Positions 22,320-34,193 of a DNA stretch of 64,000 bases are shown piece by piece. A program made the position numbers and the translations under genes. The notes beneath the pieces are model-generated. The model saw only the letters and a program-made list of their open reading frames with translations. It ran no database searches and was not told the origin of the DNA. The stretch spans positions 23,456,338 through 23,520,337 of the forward strand of contig CM060199.1 in the NCBI GenBank assembly GCA_030562195.1, written 5' to 3'. Numbering within the stretch: position 1 is the stretch's first letter; the number at the start of each line of letters is the position of its first letter. This stretch comes from Nipponacmea schrenckii. Its lineage: Eukaryota; Mollusca; Gastropoda; Lottiidae.

Positions 22320-25300
22320 CTAGATTGTTCCAAAAAAACACAGCTTTGTAATTGGTCGCGAATACTCTCCAGTTGACGTTTTCACCATTACAGATCTGAC
22401 CAGTCCATCACATCCGGGTTCAACCTTGGTAACACGAGCTAAAGGCCACTTCCCACGATGTACGTTAGAAGACATAGATCTGGAAATCTGGAAATTCCTG
22501 CGAGTTGTCTTCCATTTCTGTCGTTCCTGTAGTTGAGGTAAATACTCTGTTATCCATCGTCTCCAAAATATATTAGCTAGATACTGAGACTGCTTCCACC
22601 GCTTTCTAGATGAAGAATCGGATTTATCAAATATACCAGGCGGGATGTTATCATTAGGGCGTAATAAAAACAGATGATTCGGTGTAAGCGGTTCCAAATC
22701 ATCGGGATCATCACTGCATAAATCCAGTGGTCTACCGTTTAAGATCGATTCCGCCTCAGCCAAAACCGTCAATAGGGTCTCATCATTTACCAATTGTTGT
22801 TGGAGTGTCTAAGGATACTGCGTGTTGATCGAATCAATCGCTCCCATACACCACCATGATGACTTGCAGCCGCAGGATTTAACTTCCAATCAATATCATT
22901 CTGACGAAGGAAACTTTCTATCTTCTGTAGATTCCATTCTCTGACGTTTTCTCGAAGTTCTCGATCACTACCAATGAAGTTTGTGCCACGATCGCTGCGT
23001 ATTTCCAATGGTTTACCACGTCTGCTGATAAAACGACGGAAGCCGTTCAGGAATGAATTAGTGTCCAGTGCATGCAGAACCTCAAAATGGACAGCTCTTA
23101 TTTGTAAACATGTAAATATACAACCATACCGCTTAACGTGAAAAGGCCCACGTAGATCAACACCACTTCTTGAAAATGGAGGCTCTTGAGAATTCAATCT
23201 ACTTGACGGTAGGTCTGCCATTATCTGCTCAGCCCTCTTAGCATTGGCTTTCTTACAACCAAAACAGCTTGGAAGCTCCCTTCGGACAGCTGACTTTCCT
23301 TTGACAATCCAATACTGCTGCCGCAACACAGATAGAACATGGTTTCTGCCAGTATGACCAGACGGTATATGATAGTGTCTGATGATCAAATCCACTACAT
23401 GATGCTTGTATGGAAGAATTAGTTGGTGCTTCTTCTGATACGATAGAGCTGAGCGTCCTAGTCGACCACCGATTCGTAGACAAAACTCACCATCGATAAA
23501 GGGTTTTAGTTTGACGAGACTACTAGATCGACCAAGATTCCGATTATTTTCTAAAGCATGTATATATTCTTAGAATGCTGACGAATGACATCAAACTTCG
23601 CCTTTTTAAGATCAGAGGCTGACATTCTTCTAGAAGGTGGCAACTTCGAACTCTTTCCAAACTTCCATACCATATAGTCTTTGAACTTTATCAACCAGGC
23701 TATCGAACATTTCAACTTGTCCCAAGATGAGTATCGATTGAATAGTGTATCGAGGAAGACATCTTTTTGCGTAACGTGCACCTGAAGAACTTTGACTTTC
23801 TTCAATTCTGGATCGTCATCGGTGAGGCCATCAAATTTGTTAGCTTGTTCAGGCCAATTATCGTCGAGCGTCCATAGAAAATCGGGTCCTCTAAACCGAG
23901 TCGATATAATTCCACTGAGCCGGATCAGAACCATCATGGATCTCAGTTACTTTATTAGCGACATATACCTGAAACCTTCTGGATTCATTTTGTATGTAGC
24001 GTAGTACTGTTGTTGAGTCTGTCCAATAGGAAACCTGATGGATTGCATATTCCAGTTCTTCTTTCAATTGTTGGTTGATTCTTACCGCCATCACTGCAGC
24101 ATTTAGTTCAAGTCGAGGAATGGACTGTGATTTGATCGGAGAAACTCTAGATTTGCCAATCAGTAAACAGCAATGTATATCACCATGTTCATTCTTATAT
24201 CTGAGGTACGAAGCGGTACCCATACCATGCTCACTAGCATCAGAAAAGTGATGGAGTCGCAGTGATACAATTTTCCCAAAGCCATATGGGCAGTTACATC
24301 TAGGTATACTCATTCGTTCCATGTAACACAAACTTAATAACCATGCCCTCCATTGTTTCCCAATTTCATCAGGAATAACTTCATCCCAAGCAAGTTTCAG
24401 ACGAAAAAGTTTTTGGGTTGCAACGTTATTACTGCCAGATGACCAAGAGGATCATAAATGGAGGCAACTGTAGACAGTATTCCTCGACGTGTTACTGGTT
24501 TATCTGGAGGATCATGCTTGAACTCAAAGGTATCCAATTGTTTATTCCATAATATGCCTAAAGCACGCTCCGTCGGTAAATCATCTAAAGCTAAGTTGAC
24601 AAAGGCCTTGGAGCGTTCTGGGTCTGGTACAGATTGCATCACAGCTACATTATTGCTGATAAACTTCGTCAATCTGAAGCCACCCCGTTGAAGGAGTTCT
24701 CGTAGCTTCTCCAATCATCAATATTGCAGACTCCGGATTCTTCACTGACTTCAACAAGTCGTCCACATAAAAATTTCTGTTGACTGTCTGGATGACTTCA
24801 TGCCCATAATCGTTTTTATTATCCTCTGCAGTCTTCTGTAGAGCAAAGTTCGAACAAGATGGCGACCAAACCCCTCCGAACAGATGAACTTTCATGTGGT
24901 ACTCTTCAAGATCCAGGTTAGTATAATCCTCTCGAAACCAAAGGAAACGTAAGGCATCATAATCATCTGGATGCACATGGACCTGGTTGAACATGCCTTG
25001 TATATCTCCACTGAAAGCAATCGATTCCTGGCGAAATCTCAGCAGTACGCCTATCAAGCTGTTAGTCAAATCTGGTCCCTGCAACACTTCATCATTCAAA
25101 GATGTCCCTTCAAATGTAGCCGAACAATCAAAAACAACCCTTAGCTTGGTAGGTTTCTTGGCATGTCGCACGCCGAAATGGGGTAAATACCAACATCGTT
25201 TACCTCCAGATAGCAGCCTCTCAGCGGGTACCTTCATTGCAAATCCACTGTCTATGTAATCTTGGATTCCGGCTTTGTATGTGTTGAAATAGTCGTTATC

Positions 25301-25381
25301 TCTGTCAAAACGACTACGGAGCATCATCAATTGTTTCTCTGCCAAGATCCTGTTATTTGGTAGATTAGAAGATTGTGTTTT
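22320..25381 (-). pseudogene. BEL/Pao pol (RT, RNase H, integrase), several frameshifts
   Basis: Pol of a BEL/Pao LTR retrotransposon. In order on the minus strand: RT (24650-25345: KLRVVFDCSATFEGTSLND, SGDIQGMFNQV, active site NFYVDDLL intact), RT thumb (24397-24714), RNase H (23891-24331: FSDAS, IPRLELNAA, WTDSTTVL), a linker (23551-23937), the HHCC zinc region and core integrase (22787-23550: CFGCKK, GVDLRGPF, IRSDRGTNFIG, GGVWERLIRS, giving the D, D and E), and the C-terminal domain (22320-22793: ESILNGRPL). Frame changes near 22790, 23560, 23900, 24350 and 24680 show decay. No BEL gag or protease is present; the upstream side is directly fused to Ty3-C. Confidence 0.85.
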
Positions 25382-27245
25382 CCAGCAATATTCAGCACAC
25401 CATTTAGACCAGATAAAGCAGTACTCAAACGTTTTTGAAAGATTTCAGAGCTAACGTTTGTTCCGAATGGTAACCTTAACCATCTATAACGTCCAAATTG
25501 GGTTTGAAACGTTGTCAGCAGACTAGAATCTTCATCTAAAATACAGTGCCAGTAACCATTAGACAGATCTAGCTTCGAGAAGATTCTTTTCAGCTTCTCA
25601 CCAGGTTTGTCACCAGCAGATAATTCAGGTAAGATATCATCGAGTACAGGAAGTTGACATCTTTCTCTCAGTAGAGCTTGATTCAATGGACGGGGATCTA
25701 AACATACCCTCAGACTGCCTGATTTCTTAGTAGCAACCAGCATTTTACTATTCCATTGAGTCGGCGATTCTTGGACTGCAAGTACACCAGTTTCAACTAA
25801 TTCGTCCAGTTTTTCTTTTACTTCAGCTTGTAGAGCTATAGGTAGTCTATTTGGTGGTAAGATAACAGGTGTTACACTTTCATCAATTTCGAAATCCAGG
25901 CAAAGTACCAATTCGATTTTCAAATACATCAGAATATTCAGTAAAAGGGTCTATCAATTTATTAGATTTTACAGCAGATACAGGACTAAATTGATCATAG
26001 TTGACTGTTATCAGACCCAGTTTTTCAGAAGTTTCTTTACCAAGTAAAGGAGTCAGATTTTCATTCACCACAATGAAAGTTACCAAGTACTTCTCATTGG
26101 TTTTTAAGTTAAACAGCGGTACACAGCATTGACCTACAGGTTTCAGTTCAGTTCCATTCCACATTCTAAGAATCGTAGAACATTTATCAATAGGAAATTC
26201 AGTAACATGTTTCTTTGGTATAATATTCACAGTTGATCCACTATCACACTGAAATTTTACAGTTGTATTTTTACCAATTCTCATGTTCAGCAGAATTTGA
26301 TTACTGTCGATAGTGTTGACATTTTCAGTAACAGTAAACAAATCAGAGTAGACAGCAGAAACACCATGAGATTTTGAAGGACATTTAACAGAGAAATGAT
26401 TCAGCTTATCACATTTCTTACACTTTTGTCCCCAAGCAGGACAGGATTCCTTCTTCATGACATGAGTTTTACCACAAAATTTGCAGTGAAGTTCTTTCTT
26501 TGTATGTCTAGGTTGAGATGCAGGTGCCTCAGTTTGTTTTGGTGGAAAAGATTTAGGTTTGCTTTTTGGCACTTTTTCCCCTCCATACACTTTGTTGACT
26601 TCTGATGACGTTGTGTCTGAAATACTTTTCATCTTTTGAGTAGACGATTCTTGACTTCGACAAATATCAATACATTTTGTAAGTGTCAATTTATTTTGTT
26701 GGAGTAAGCGTTTTGTAGTATCCTTTGATTGCACACCAAATACAATTCTGTCTTTCAGTAGGCTATCTGACATACACTGACAGAAATTACAAGTTTTCAT
26801 CAAACTTCTTAATGCAGCTAAATAATTATCGAATGTTTCACCTTGTTCTTGACTTCGTGAGTTAAACACATAACGTTCATAGGTTTCATTGACCATGCCT
26901 ATAATATGTTCATCAAATTTCCGTTGAATAACCTCTAGGCTATTTTGATCTTCAGTAGGTAAATACACAAACGAATTATAAATTAACTGAGCTTCACGGC
27001 CTAAATTATGAAGAAATAAAGCTTTTCTGTATTCTTCAGTTCTTAATTCTAGTCCAGCAATGACTTTATAATTAGACCAGGCTTGTTTATACAGTTTCCA
27101 GTTTTCCCAAGTTTAGTTGAGCAGGTGGAGATACATTAATAACAGGACAACGTTGATCAGCAACATTATTATTTCCTCCCTCAACAGGTTGTTGATTTGC
27201 TCCAGGATTATCAGGATTGTCACCCATTACTTCAGATAAGTAATT
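25382..27245 (-). pseudogene. Ty3-C gag-protease-RT (K02A2.6-like), truncated in RT
   Basis: Minus-strand Ty3-type polyprotein. Gag begins near 27230 (MGDNPDNPGANQQ) and, after a frame change near 27115, gives a capsid region (TYERYVFNSRSQEQGETFDNYLAAL is within 26800-26900). Two zinc knuckles follow: CKFCGKTHVMKKESC and CKKCDKLNHFSVKC. Protease box: FQCDSGSTVNIIP. A frameshift near 25885 leads to RT (25382-25929: NRLPIALQAEVKEKL, WNSKMLVATKKSGSLRVCLD, FSKLDLSNGYW, RLPFGTNVSSEIFQ). The frame ends at LNGVLNIA, immediately before where the catalytic YADD-type box should lie, and runs into BEL sequence. RT-dead by truncation. Confidence 0.85.
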
Positions 27246-27438
27246 GACAGCTACTTGTTGACAGTTTCAGACTTCAAAAGCAAGTACAACTATGGCGAAT
27301 GTATGACGTCAGAGCGTGATATGCGGCTTAGAAAAACATGCTTGCAGACAGAAAACAGATCAGTTCAGGAAATATACGACATACATACATCAAGTTATAT
27401 TATTCTACACTCAGGATCCTAATTTACTCAGCCACCAT

Positions 27439-27570
27439 GTTAACTTATGCTTTGAGACGGGTTGGAGCAGTGTACGAGCGGTTAGAGACGAAGAGTAAAA
27501 TAAACATAAACTTTAATGATGAGCCATTAGTGAGATAAGCACAGATGATTGGTCAATATAAAGTACATAT
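27439..27570 (-). repeat. Ty3-C 5' LTR end and primer-binding site (partial)
   Basis: On the minus strand the sequence ...AAGTTAACA is followed by TGGTGGCTGAGTAAATTAGG (27419-27438), the TGGTGGC-type primer site seen next to LTRs of this Ty3 group. The LTR's distal start was not found before the LINE fragment; 27439-27570 is therefore a partial estimate. Confidence 0.5.
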
Positions 27571-27639
27571 TAATCTGATGCTCGACATCGGTGATGCACC
27601 ACAATATTGTCAAGAGGCTTATAAGTCCAATATTGTTAC

Positions 27640-28447
27640 ACCTTTTAGGCCTCTTTAACTATAAACAGACGCCTTATTCTAGCATAAATTCAAAACTTGT
27701 GATGCAAAAACCACGAATCAATTTGATTAAACAAAGTATTAAATACAAAGGATCAATTTTATGGAATGGTCTAAACGTTAATTTTAAATCAGCATCAGAT
27801 TTTAAGACTTTTCGAAGGATGATTCTTGGTAATTTTTCATTAACATAAGCATACTTCCTGTTACACAGATATTCTTTTCACCAACTATAGGCTTACTTAC
27901 TAATAACTATCTTAACAATTGTGTTTCTTCATGATTTAATGATTCAAATAATTTATTAATTTTATTTTTTCCTTTCTCACAGGTATATCACCACCAACGA
28001 TTCTATTTTGGCCTAATTTGAACAATTTTAAAAATCTAAATTATTACTGTCGGGGGATGAGTAAACATCCTTAAAGCTGGTCTTAAGCATGGACAAATCC
28101 TACCCCCCCCCCCTTCTCCAAAGTAAAATAAGAACATAAAATGGAGTAGGGTTGGGTAGCCCGCTCGCAGCACATACACTGACGCTTTGGCAATTCTTTG
28201 GCGGATTGGAATGTTGTGTTGTTTTTTTTTTTTTGGCTGCTTGGTGCATGGCCGCGGGAACTATATATTATATCCATTTCATAAACAAATTATACGTTGA
28301 AAATCTGTCCATTTCATGCACATGTATTTGTGTATTTTTAAACAAATTGTACGTGGAGTATATGTGAGACAGGACCATGTCCTTGTGTATTGGGCCTAAT
28401 TCTGACCCATGTAAAATAAAGAGTTTATTATTATTTTTATTATTATA
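27640..28447 (+). mobile_element. SGNH-type LINE, 3' end only (copy L1)
   Basis: The last ~68 codons of the LINE ORF2 (YKQTPYSSINSKLV, KPRINLIKQSIKYKGSILWNG, FKTFRRMILG, stop near 27846) match the C-terminus of the intact copy at 45634-48435. The 3' UTR shares CGCTCGCAGCACAT and ends CCTTGTGTATTGGGCC...AATAAAGAGTTTATTATTATT, the short-repeat tail typical of this kind of element. 5' truncation is the usual outcome of target-primed reverse transcription. The internal 3'-UTR repeats seen in L2 are absent here. Confidence 0.85.
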
Positions 28448-28682
28448 AGACCACTATCCAGCATCTTGAGACCTGGCTGGTTGAGTTCGTTGGTCGATAT
28501 CGAGCTCTCCTGCTACATATTTTTTGCGAACTTGCCAGGATGCTGAGATTTTACGAGAGGTTTAGGGAATAATTAGTATAGGGTCATATAGATTGTATTG
28601 TGTTTAGGGATTTTTTGGTTAAAAGTTTTAGAACCGTAAAGTTTGTTTTTTTGTATACGTTTTATAAGTTTAACGGTAAGAC

Positions 28683-30029
28683 ATGGAGGATTCTCCCTGG
28701 AGCAATGACCATCAGAGCCAAGGTGCTGGACCAATTAGTAGTAGTGCTGTTGAGGGTAGGGTAACAGGTTCGATTTTTGTGCAATTTATTCAGCGACGTA
28801 TGAAAGTGGACATGCCGGAAGACAGAGTTTCCCCCATATTATTGGGAACCATCTGCTATGTCACAATTGAGGAATGAGTACGAGGAGTTGGAATATGAAA
28901 TGTGCCCGACTGAGTATAGTAGGTCTAGAGTAGGGTTCCGACATATGGACACCGAAGACAGTTGTGAACCGATAAATGTTGTTGTATCTACTTCCGGCCC
29001 AGAGCCAAGGTCAAACTCGGAACCATGTGACAACATCTACCGGGTCGACGTACTCCAGTTACCCTAAATTTGTCAGTACACCTTTTCCAATTGAACAGAC
29101 GGGTTTGGAGAAGTCGAAAGTTGGCAATAGGACAAGCCATCGTAATGTTGACGCCCCGTTATTGTGCAGAGACCGGCTATGTCTAGGGAAAAGGAGCCAG
29201 AGAAATTTGATGGCGATAAAACCGATTGGGCCGATTTTGTAATACAATTTGAAAGGGTCGCCAATTGGAATCAATGGGATAGGTTTGATCGGGCGCAACA
29301 GTTAGTTATGTGCTTGAGGGGTACGGCCTTGAGGTTGCTTGGCACACTTACCCCCGCACGACGACTATGATGAGGTTAAGTTGGCTCTCGAACGACGATT
29401 CAATCCAGGCCATAGACTTCCAGCGCACAGGGTTGAATACAGGAATGGGCCGCGCCATCATAACGAATCAGTGGCAGATTTTGGGTATAATTTAAAACGA
29501 TTAGCATATAAAGCATTTCCCAATTCACAACCTGAAAGTTTGGAGGCACATATAGTAGACCAAGGTATAAATGGCTTAGGCAACCACGAGTTGAAAAAAC
29601 ATGTGCAGTTTTCTCACCGCCAAACTATAGAGCAGGCCATCGGTTGTGCTGTGGAATATGAGGTGTTTGAGGGTCCTCTTGATCGATTTCGCAAACCATA
29701 CGCTGACAGGAATGTTTGTGACCATGTCCCACATAATTTACGAGACAGGTTTGACAGAGGTGGTGAACAAAAGTTTACCAATAGAGTTGATGATGGACGC
29801 CGGAATGAAGTCCCAAGGTTTGACAGGCCTTGGCGAGGTTATCCAGAGGCTCAACCATTTACACATTGTAATACCGTTATGGAAGCTCAAACGTGTTACT
29901 ATTGTTCAGAACCAGGGCACATTAAAGATAACTGTCCTAAGTGGAACGCTTTGAGGGGAAAACAGGGGGCCTTTAACACGTTCACTTTCGTATCTCAGCA
30001 ATCGAAACTATATGGCTGTTATGGCAATG
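28683..30029 (+). pseudogene. Ty3-D gag
   Basis: Gag of another Ty3-type element. A possible N-terminal frame (28683-28877) is followed after a gap by 29164-29370 (EKEPEKFDGDKTDWADFVIQF, RAQQLVMCLRGTALRLLG) and, after a one-base frame change near 29350, by 29339-30029 (VKLALERRFNPGHRLPAHR, LKRLAYKAFP, ...) with a single zinc knuckle CYYCSEPGHIKDNC near residue 188 of the latter frame. The frame is interrupted at 30029 by a 2.06-kb insertion and resumes in register at 32103. It binds and packages element RNA in live relatives. Confidence 0.8.
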
Positions 30030-32092
30030 TAAGCTGAATATGCATTTACATTCCCATAATACAACTTGTAAACCCGCAATCAAAACAAACATTATATTCC
30101 TATTGCCAAACTACGATCTACAAAAACAAAATAAAAAAAATAAAAATAACTTTCTCGATTGGTAGAATGAACCAATAAACCTTTTGTACGTCATTTACGG
30201 CGCCTGCGCATTAACACTACAATCCACGTGGATTTAGCCTAGGCATGGCGAACGCAAACGTGTTTAGTGCCGAACAAGTGTTAGATATTCTAATGCAATC
30301 GATAACGAATGACCAAGAAATGGAAAATGATCTGACACTTGCTGATAGTGATGGTTCCAGTTCAAGCGAATCTACAGACATAAACATCGAACGTGGAAAT
30401 TCAAGTACCGATGACAAAATGTCAACATTGTCTGAGAATGATGGAAACCCGATGGTATCATCTGACTCAAATACATCTATAGGTAATAATCAATTTATTT
30501 CTTTTGAATCTGAAACTATTACATTGTGGTAGAATTATTACGGAAATCTTAACACTTTTCCTTCTAAATATTTCAGTGACGAGGACAGAGAACCAACACC
30601 CCTGATACCAACAAGAGGTCGGGCACGAGTGCGTGGTGGGAGGGGTACCCGTGGAAGTTCGTTCCCTATTCGTGGTCGTGGCACTGTCAGAACAAGGGGC
30701 TCTCGCAGAGGATGCAGTTCTTTCCGTGGACAAGCACAGCTACCACATCAAACCTCTGATAATCCTAGACCTATACTTGAAGCATTCTGCAAGTGGTGGT
30801 CTTGTACTTCAGGCACCTTTTAGTGGCGAAACTCTTGGCCCAGATGGTGATGGCTACAGAATGCAATACCGGTAGTTAATGGTGGCCAGCTTCCACAGAA
30901 TGGTGTAAATGTTGAAAGAGTTTGGACTGATGTTCCAGTAGACCCTCCTATCTTTGATTTTCGTGAAATATCAGGGCTTAATGTTGAAACTGGCGATGAT
31001 AGCCCTGGGTCATCTAATGACCTGTTTCTTATGGAAACACAATGGTAGCTGAAACAAATCGTTACGTCCAAAGTGAAATAAACAAACAACGCCCATTACG
31101 CCGTACGTCAAGATATCATGACTGTAAGGACACCAACGCTGTGGAAATGAGACAGTTTATTGCTGTGCTCCTTCACATGGGTCCTGTTACGCTATCGTCT
31201 ACATTTCCTAGAAATCGCACTGCTAAACGCACACATCCTTTACAATGATAAAAATTTCAAGAAAATGAATCTTTTAGAATTCCGAGAGGCTATTGTCCTT
31301 TATCTTTTGGGTCCTACAGTATCGGGAGAATTGAAAATCAAGGCAAAACGCGGAGGTGTAATTGAGCCGAATGAGTTTCACTATCTTGCACCAATACCAC
31401 CAACCGAGAAAAAGCAAAGACCCACCAAGCCATGTCGTGTATGCACTCAGAAAAAAGTTAGACGAGAAAGTCGTTATTTTTGCGCTGAATGTAAAGAGAA
31501 ACCGGCTTTGTGTATAGATGAATGTTTCTATCACTATCATCATCCTACCCATACTCAAAATTGAAATATTAAATCTATGTTCACCTCTCAATTTTTTGCT
31601 TGTCTTTTATTACCAAGAAACCCCACCGTTACCTCCAGTACATAGAAGCACCTAATGATGCGTTATATGGTTGGTTATACTACGCATATGTAAACGTATA
31701 TCCGAAGTCAAAAAGTTTATAACCCTTACTGTTTCTCTGACATCTTTTTGACAGTTCTTATACCAAAATTCGGAGGTTATCAGTGGTTATAGGTAACTGG
31801 TAAATAATAAGCCAGTTTCGGACTGGGATTGTTTGATTGTGTGCGGTGGAAAATACTGATTTTACCACAAGGCATCCTAAGAGTTTAGGACAAAATGAAA
31901 AATGGTCACTCTCTAAAGGGTCATCTTCGCTAACACACCCTATTGCCATAATACGAGCTACATTGAACAAAACTGTTCCATCCGTTTCTTATGGTCTCTT
32001 GCCATTGCCAAACATCGAGTTTGAACGTATTTTACTTGTACTTTCTTTCCTAAACGCCTTTAACGCCTTGCTCAAACGCGAGTATACTCGTA
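30030..32092 (+). mobile_element. 2.06-kb insertion in Ty3-D with 10-bp flanking duplication
   Basis: TATGGCAATG occurs at both edges (30020-30029 and 32093-32102), and the Ty3-D frame continues across if the insert and one copy are discounted. The insert carries piggyBac remnants (separate entry), and near its right end a CGAGTATACTCG palindrome (32079-32090). No clear terminal inverted repeats were found, and a 10-bp duplication does not fit piggyBac (TTAA). The insert may therefore be a composite, or a different transposon that contains an older piggyBac. Confidence 0.6.
30245..31564 (+). pseudogene. piggyBac-type transposase with catalytic core deleted
   Basis: The acidic N-terminus (30245-30480: VLDILMQSITNDQEMEN, SDGSSSSESTD) is followed by a candidate intron (GTAATA donor at 30481, TTTCAG acceptor at ~30576), then an Arg-Gly-rich stretch (RGRARVRGGRGTRG), the ETNRYVQSEINKQ and MRQFIAVLLHMGPVT motifs, and after an internal deletion near 31190 the C-terminal ALLNAHILYND region and Cys-rich zinc domain (CRVCTQKKV ... 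FCAECKEKPALCIDECFYHYH). The central DDD catalytic domain is missing. The exon join at the candidate intron is out of frame by one base, consistent with decay. Confidence 0.8.
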
Positions 32093-32102
32093 TATGGCAA
32101 TG

Positions 32103-34029
32103 GAGACAAACCCCAAAATCGAGTTAACACGTATATCGTCAGTCAACGTCGTAAACCGGAAAGGACTGACCCTATACCTTCCACATCAGTCCTCGGAGTA
32201 AAAGAGCAGAATACATGTAGTGTAAAAACTGAGGATGTATTTTCAGAATCAATTACAAATGACGAAAAAATCATAAATACAATAGAAGATAAGGAGGGGA
32301 GTGAGATTAGAGGTAATTTCAAAGGACACGTAGGGAAAGGTAAAAATGTTGAATTCTAGGATTATTTGTCACCTACAGTTATTGCACGTCCATTTTCTCC
32401 TTGTTGTTATGTTTCTATGAAAACATGTTAGTTGGCAGAACGACCACTGCTATTGGACACCGGATCGACATTTTCGTTGTTGTAATTTGCCGATTATTTG
32501 AAAATTTCAAATCGGAATCGACCCATGTTATACGATAACAATTCCGTTCTCCATTGTGCAGATGGGAGACGATTGTGGCCTTTTGGTGTTACACATTTAG
32601 AGTTTTTGGTTGTCGATTTGAAACTGAATGGAGTTCTGGGAATGGAATTTATATTGAAAAACAAGTGTAAAATTAATTTCAGTGAAATGGTTTTCTCCAC
32701 TAAAAACGGTGATATTCCGCTTGTTCCTAAGGCTGAAATTACAACCTGGTCACACGTGAGTGTTACCGAGACCGTCATTATTCCTGCTCGGACAGAGAAG
32801 TTTGTAAAGTTTGTGTCAGATAAGGATATGGGTTCGGCGACGGTTTTGTTGGAGCCAAATGATTCTTTAGTAAATTTGAAATTATTATTGGCAAAGTCTT
32901 TGGTTCAAGGTAACAATCTAGTCTCTTGTGTTTTGAACATGAATGATAAGGATATAGAAATCCCAGGAGGTGTTACAATAGGTACAGAGTGTTAATGAAA
33001 TAGAAAATGTACATAAAGAATCTGATTGTGAATTTAAATCGATGCCAGAAAATTTGAAATATTTAGTGCAGGAAGCTTCGAAAAATTTGAATAAATATAA
33101 AATTTGAAAAATTAGAGCAGTTAATTTATGAGTTTCAGGATTTTTTTATGGCTCCTGATTGTGAACTTGGGAAAGCAAAACTTATTGAACATGCAATTGA
33201 TACTGGCGACGCCAAACCTAGACGTGTTCCGTATGCCATGAGGCATAGTTATTGAAACTGAAGTTGAAAAAATGCTTAGGTCAAATACAATAGTTACAAG
33301 TGAAAGTCCTTGGTCTAGTCCATATGTCTAGTAAAAAAAAGGATGGCACTCACCGATTTTGTGTTGACCTCAGGGAATTAAACGAAGTGACTCGTAAAGA
33401 TTCGTATCCATTGCCACAAATTATTTTTCAGTTCGTTAGATTTAGCTAGTGGGTACAGGCAAGTTAAGCTATCGGACGATGCAACCCAGAAAACTGTCTT
33501 CAGCACACACTGCGGGCTATACCAATTCAATGTTATGCTTTTCGGATTGACAAATGCTCCTGCCACATTCCAAAGGCTCATGGAACTTGTACAAAAAGGA
33601 CTTCAATGGAAGCAATGTCTTTGCTATATAGATATTATAATATTTGGCTTTGATTTTGAATCCGCTTTGGCAAATTTACGGATAATTTTTCTCACGTTAG
33701 ATGCAAATCTAAAGTTCAAACCCACTAAATCCAGATTATTTCAAACTAAGGTGACCTTTTTAGGACATGTTGTCTCTGCTACTGGTATCGCATGTGACCC
33801 TGGAAAGGTGAAAACGGTTAAATATTGGCCTGAACCTACTTGTTTGAAGGGTGTTCAAAGTTTTCTTGGACTATCCGGTTATTACCGGAAGTTTATTCAG
33901 GATTACGCTTCTATTTCAATTCCATTGGTAAAGTTGACCCATGTAGGCATGTTGGTATGTTGGCCAGCTCGTACAGGCGTTCGTGGATTTTCTATGAAAT
34001 TTATATGGTCAACATTTCCTTTGTATTAG
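32103..34029 (+). pseudogene. Ty3-D protease and reverse transcriptase
   Basis: Continuation of Ty3-D. Protease: LLLDTGSTFSLL (about 32445-32480) with a stop just after; the rest of the domain is open at 32498-32995 (GVLGMEFILK). RT follows from ~33120 with frameshifts and stops (DCELGKAKLIEHAIDTGD, PRRVPYAM), then an open stretch 33535-34029 (MLFGLTNAPATFQRLM). The active site reads CYIDIIIFG: one of the two catalytic Asp of YxDD is missing, best explained by loss of one codon. The thumb motifs TFLGHVVSATGI and FLGLSGYYRKFI are present. RNase H and integrase are absent; sequence beyond ~33950 is unrelated. Confidence 0.85.
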
Positions 34030-34193
34030 GCTATCATATTTAAGGCTGTAAAATTTTGCCTTTTTCCTTGGCCTTGTTTGTTAATGTTGTTTGATCAAAA
34101 TCATGTTTCATGATATCAATGTCAATGAAGCCTAATAGGCCTATTAAAATTCAAATTAAAAATAAGCCAACCATTTCTCATTTTTAATTTCAG

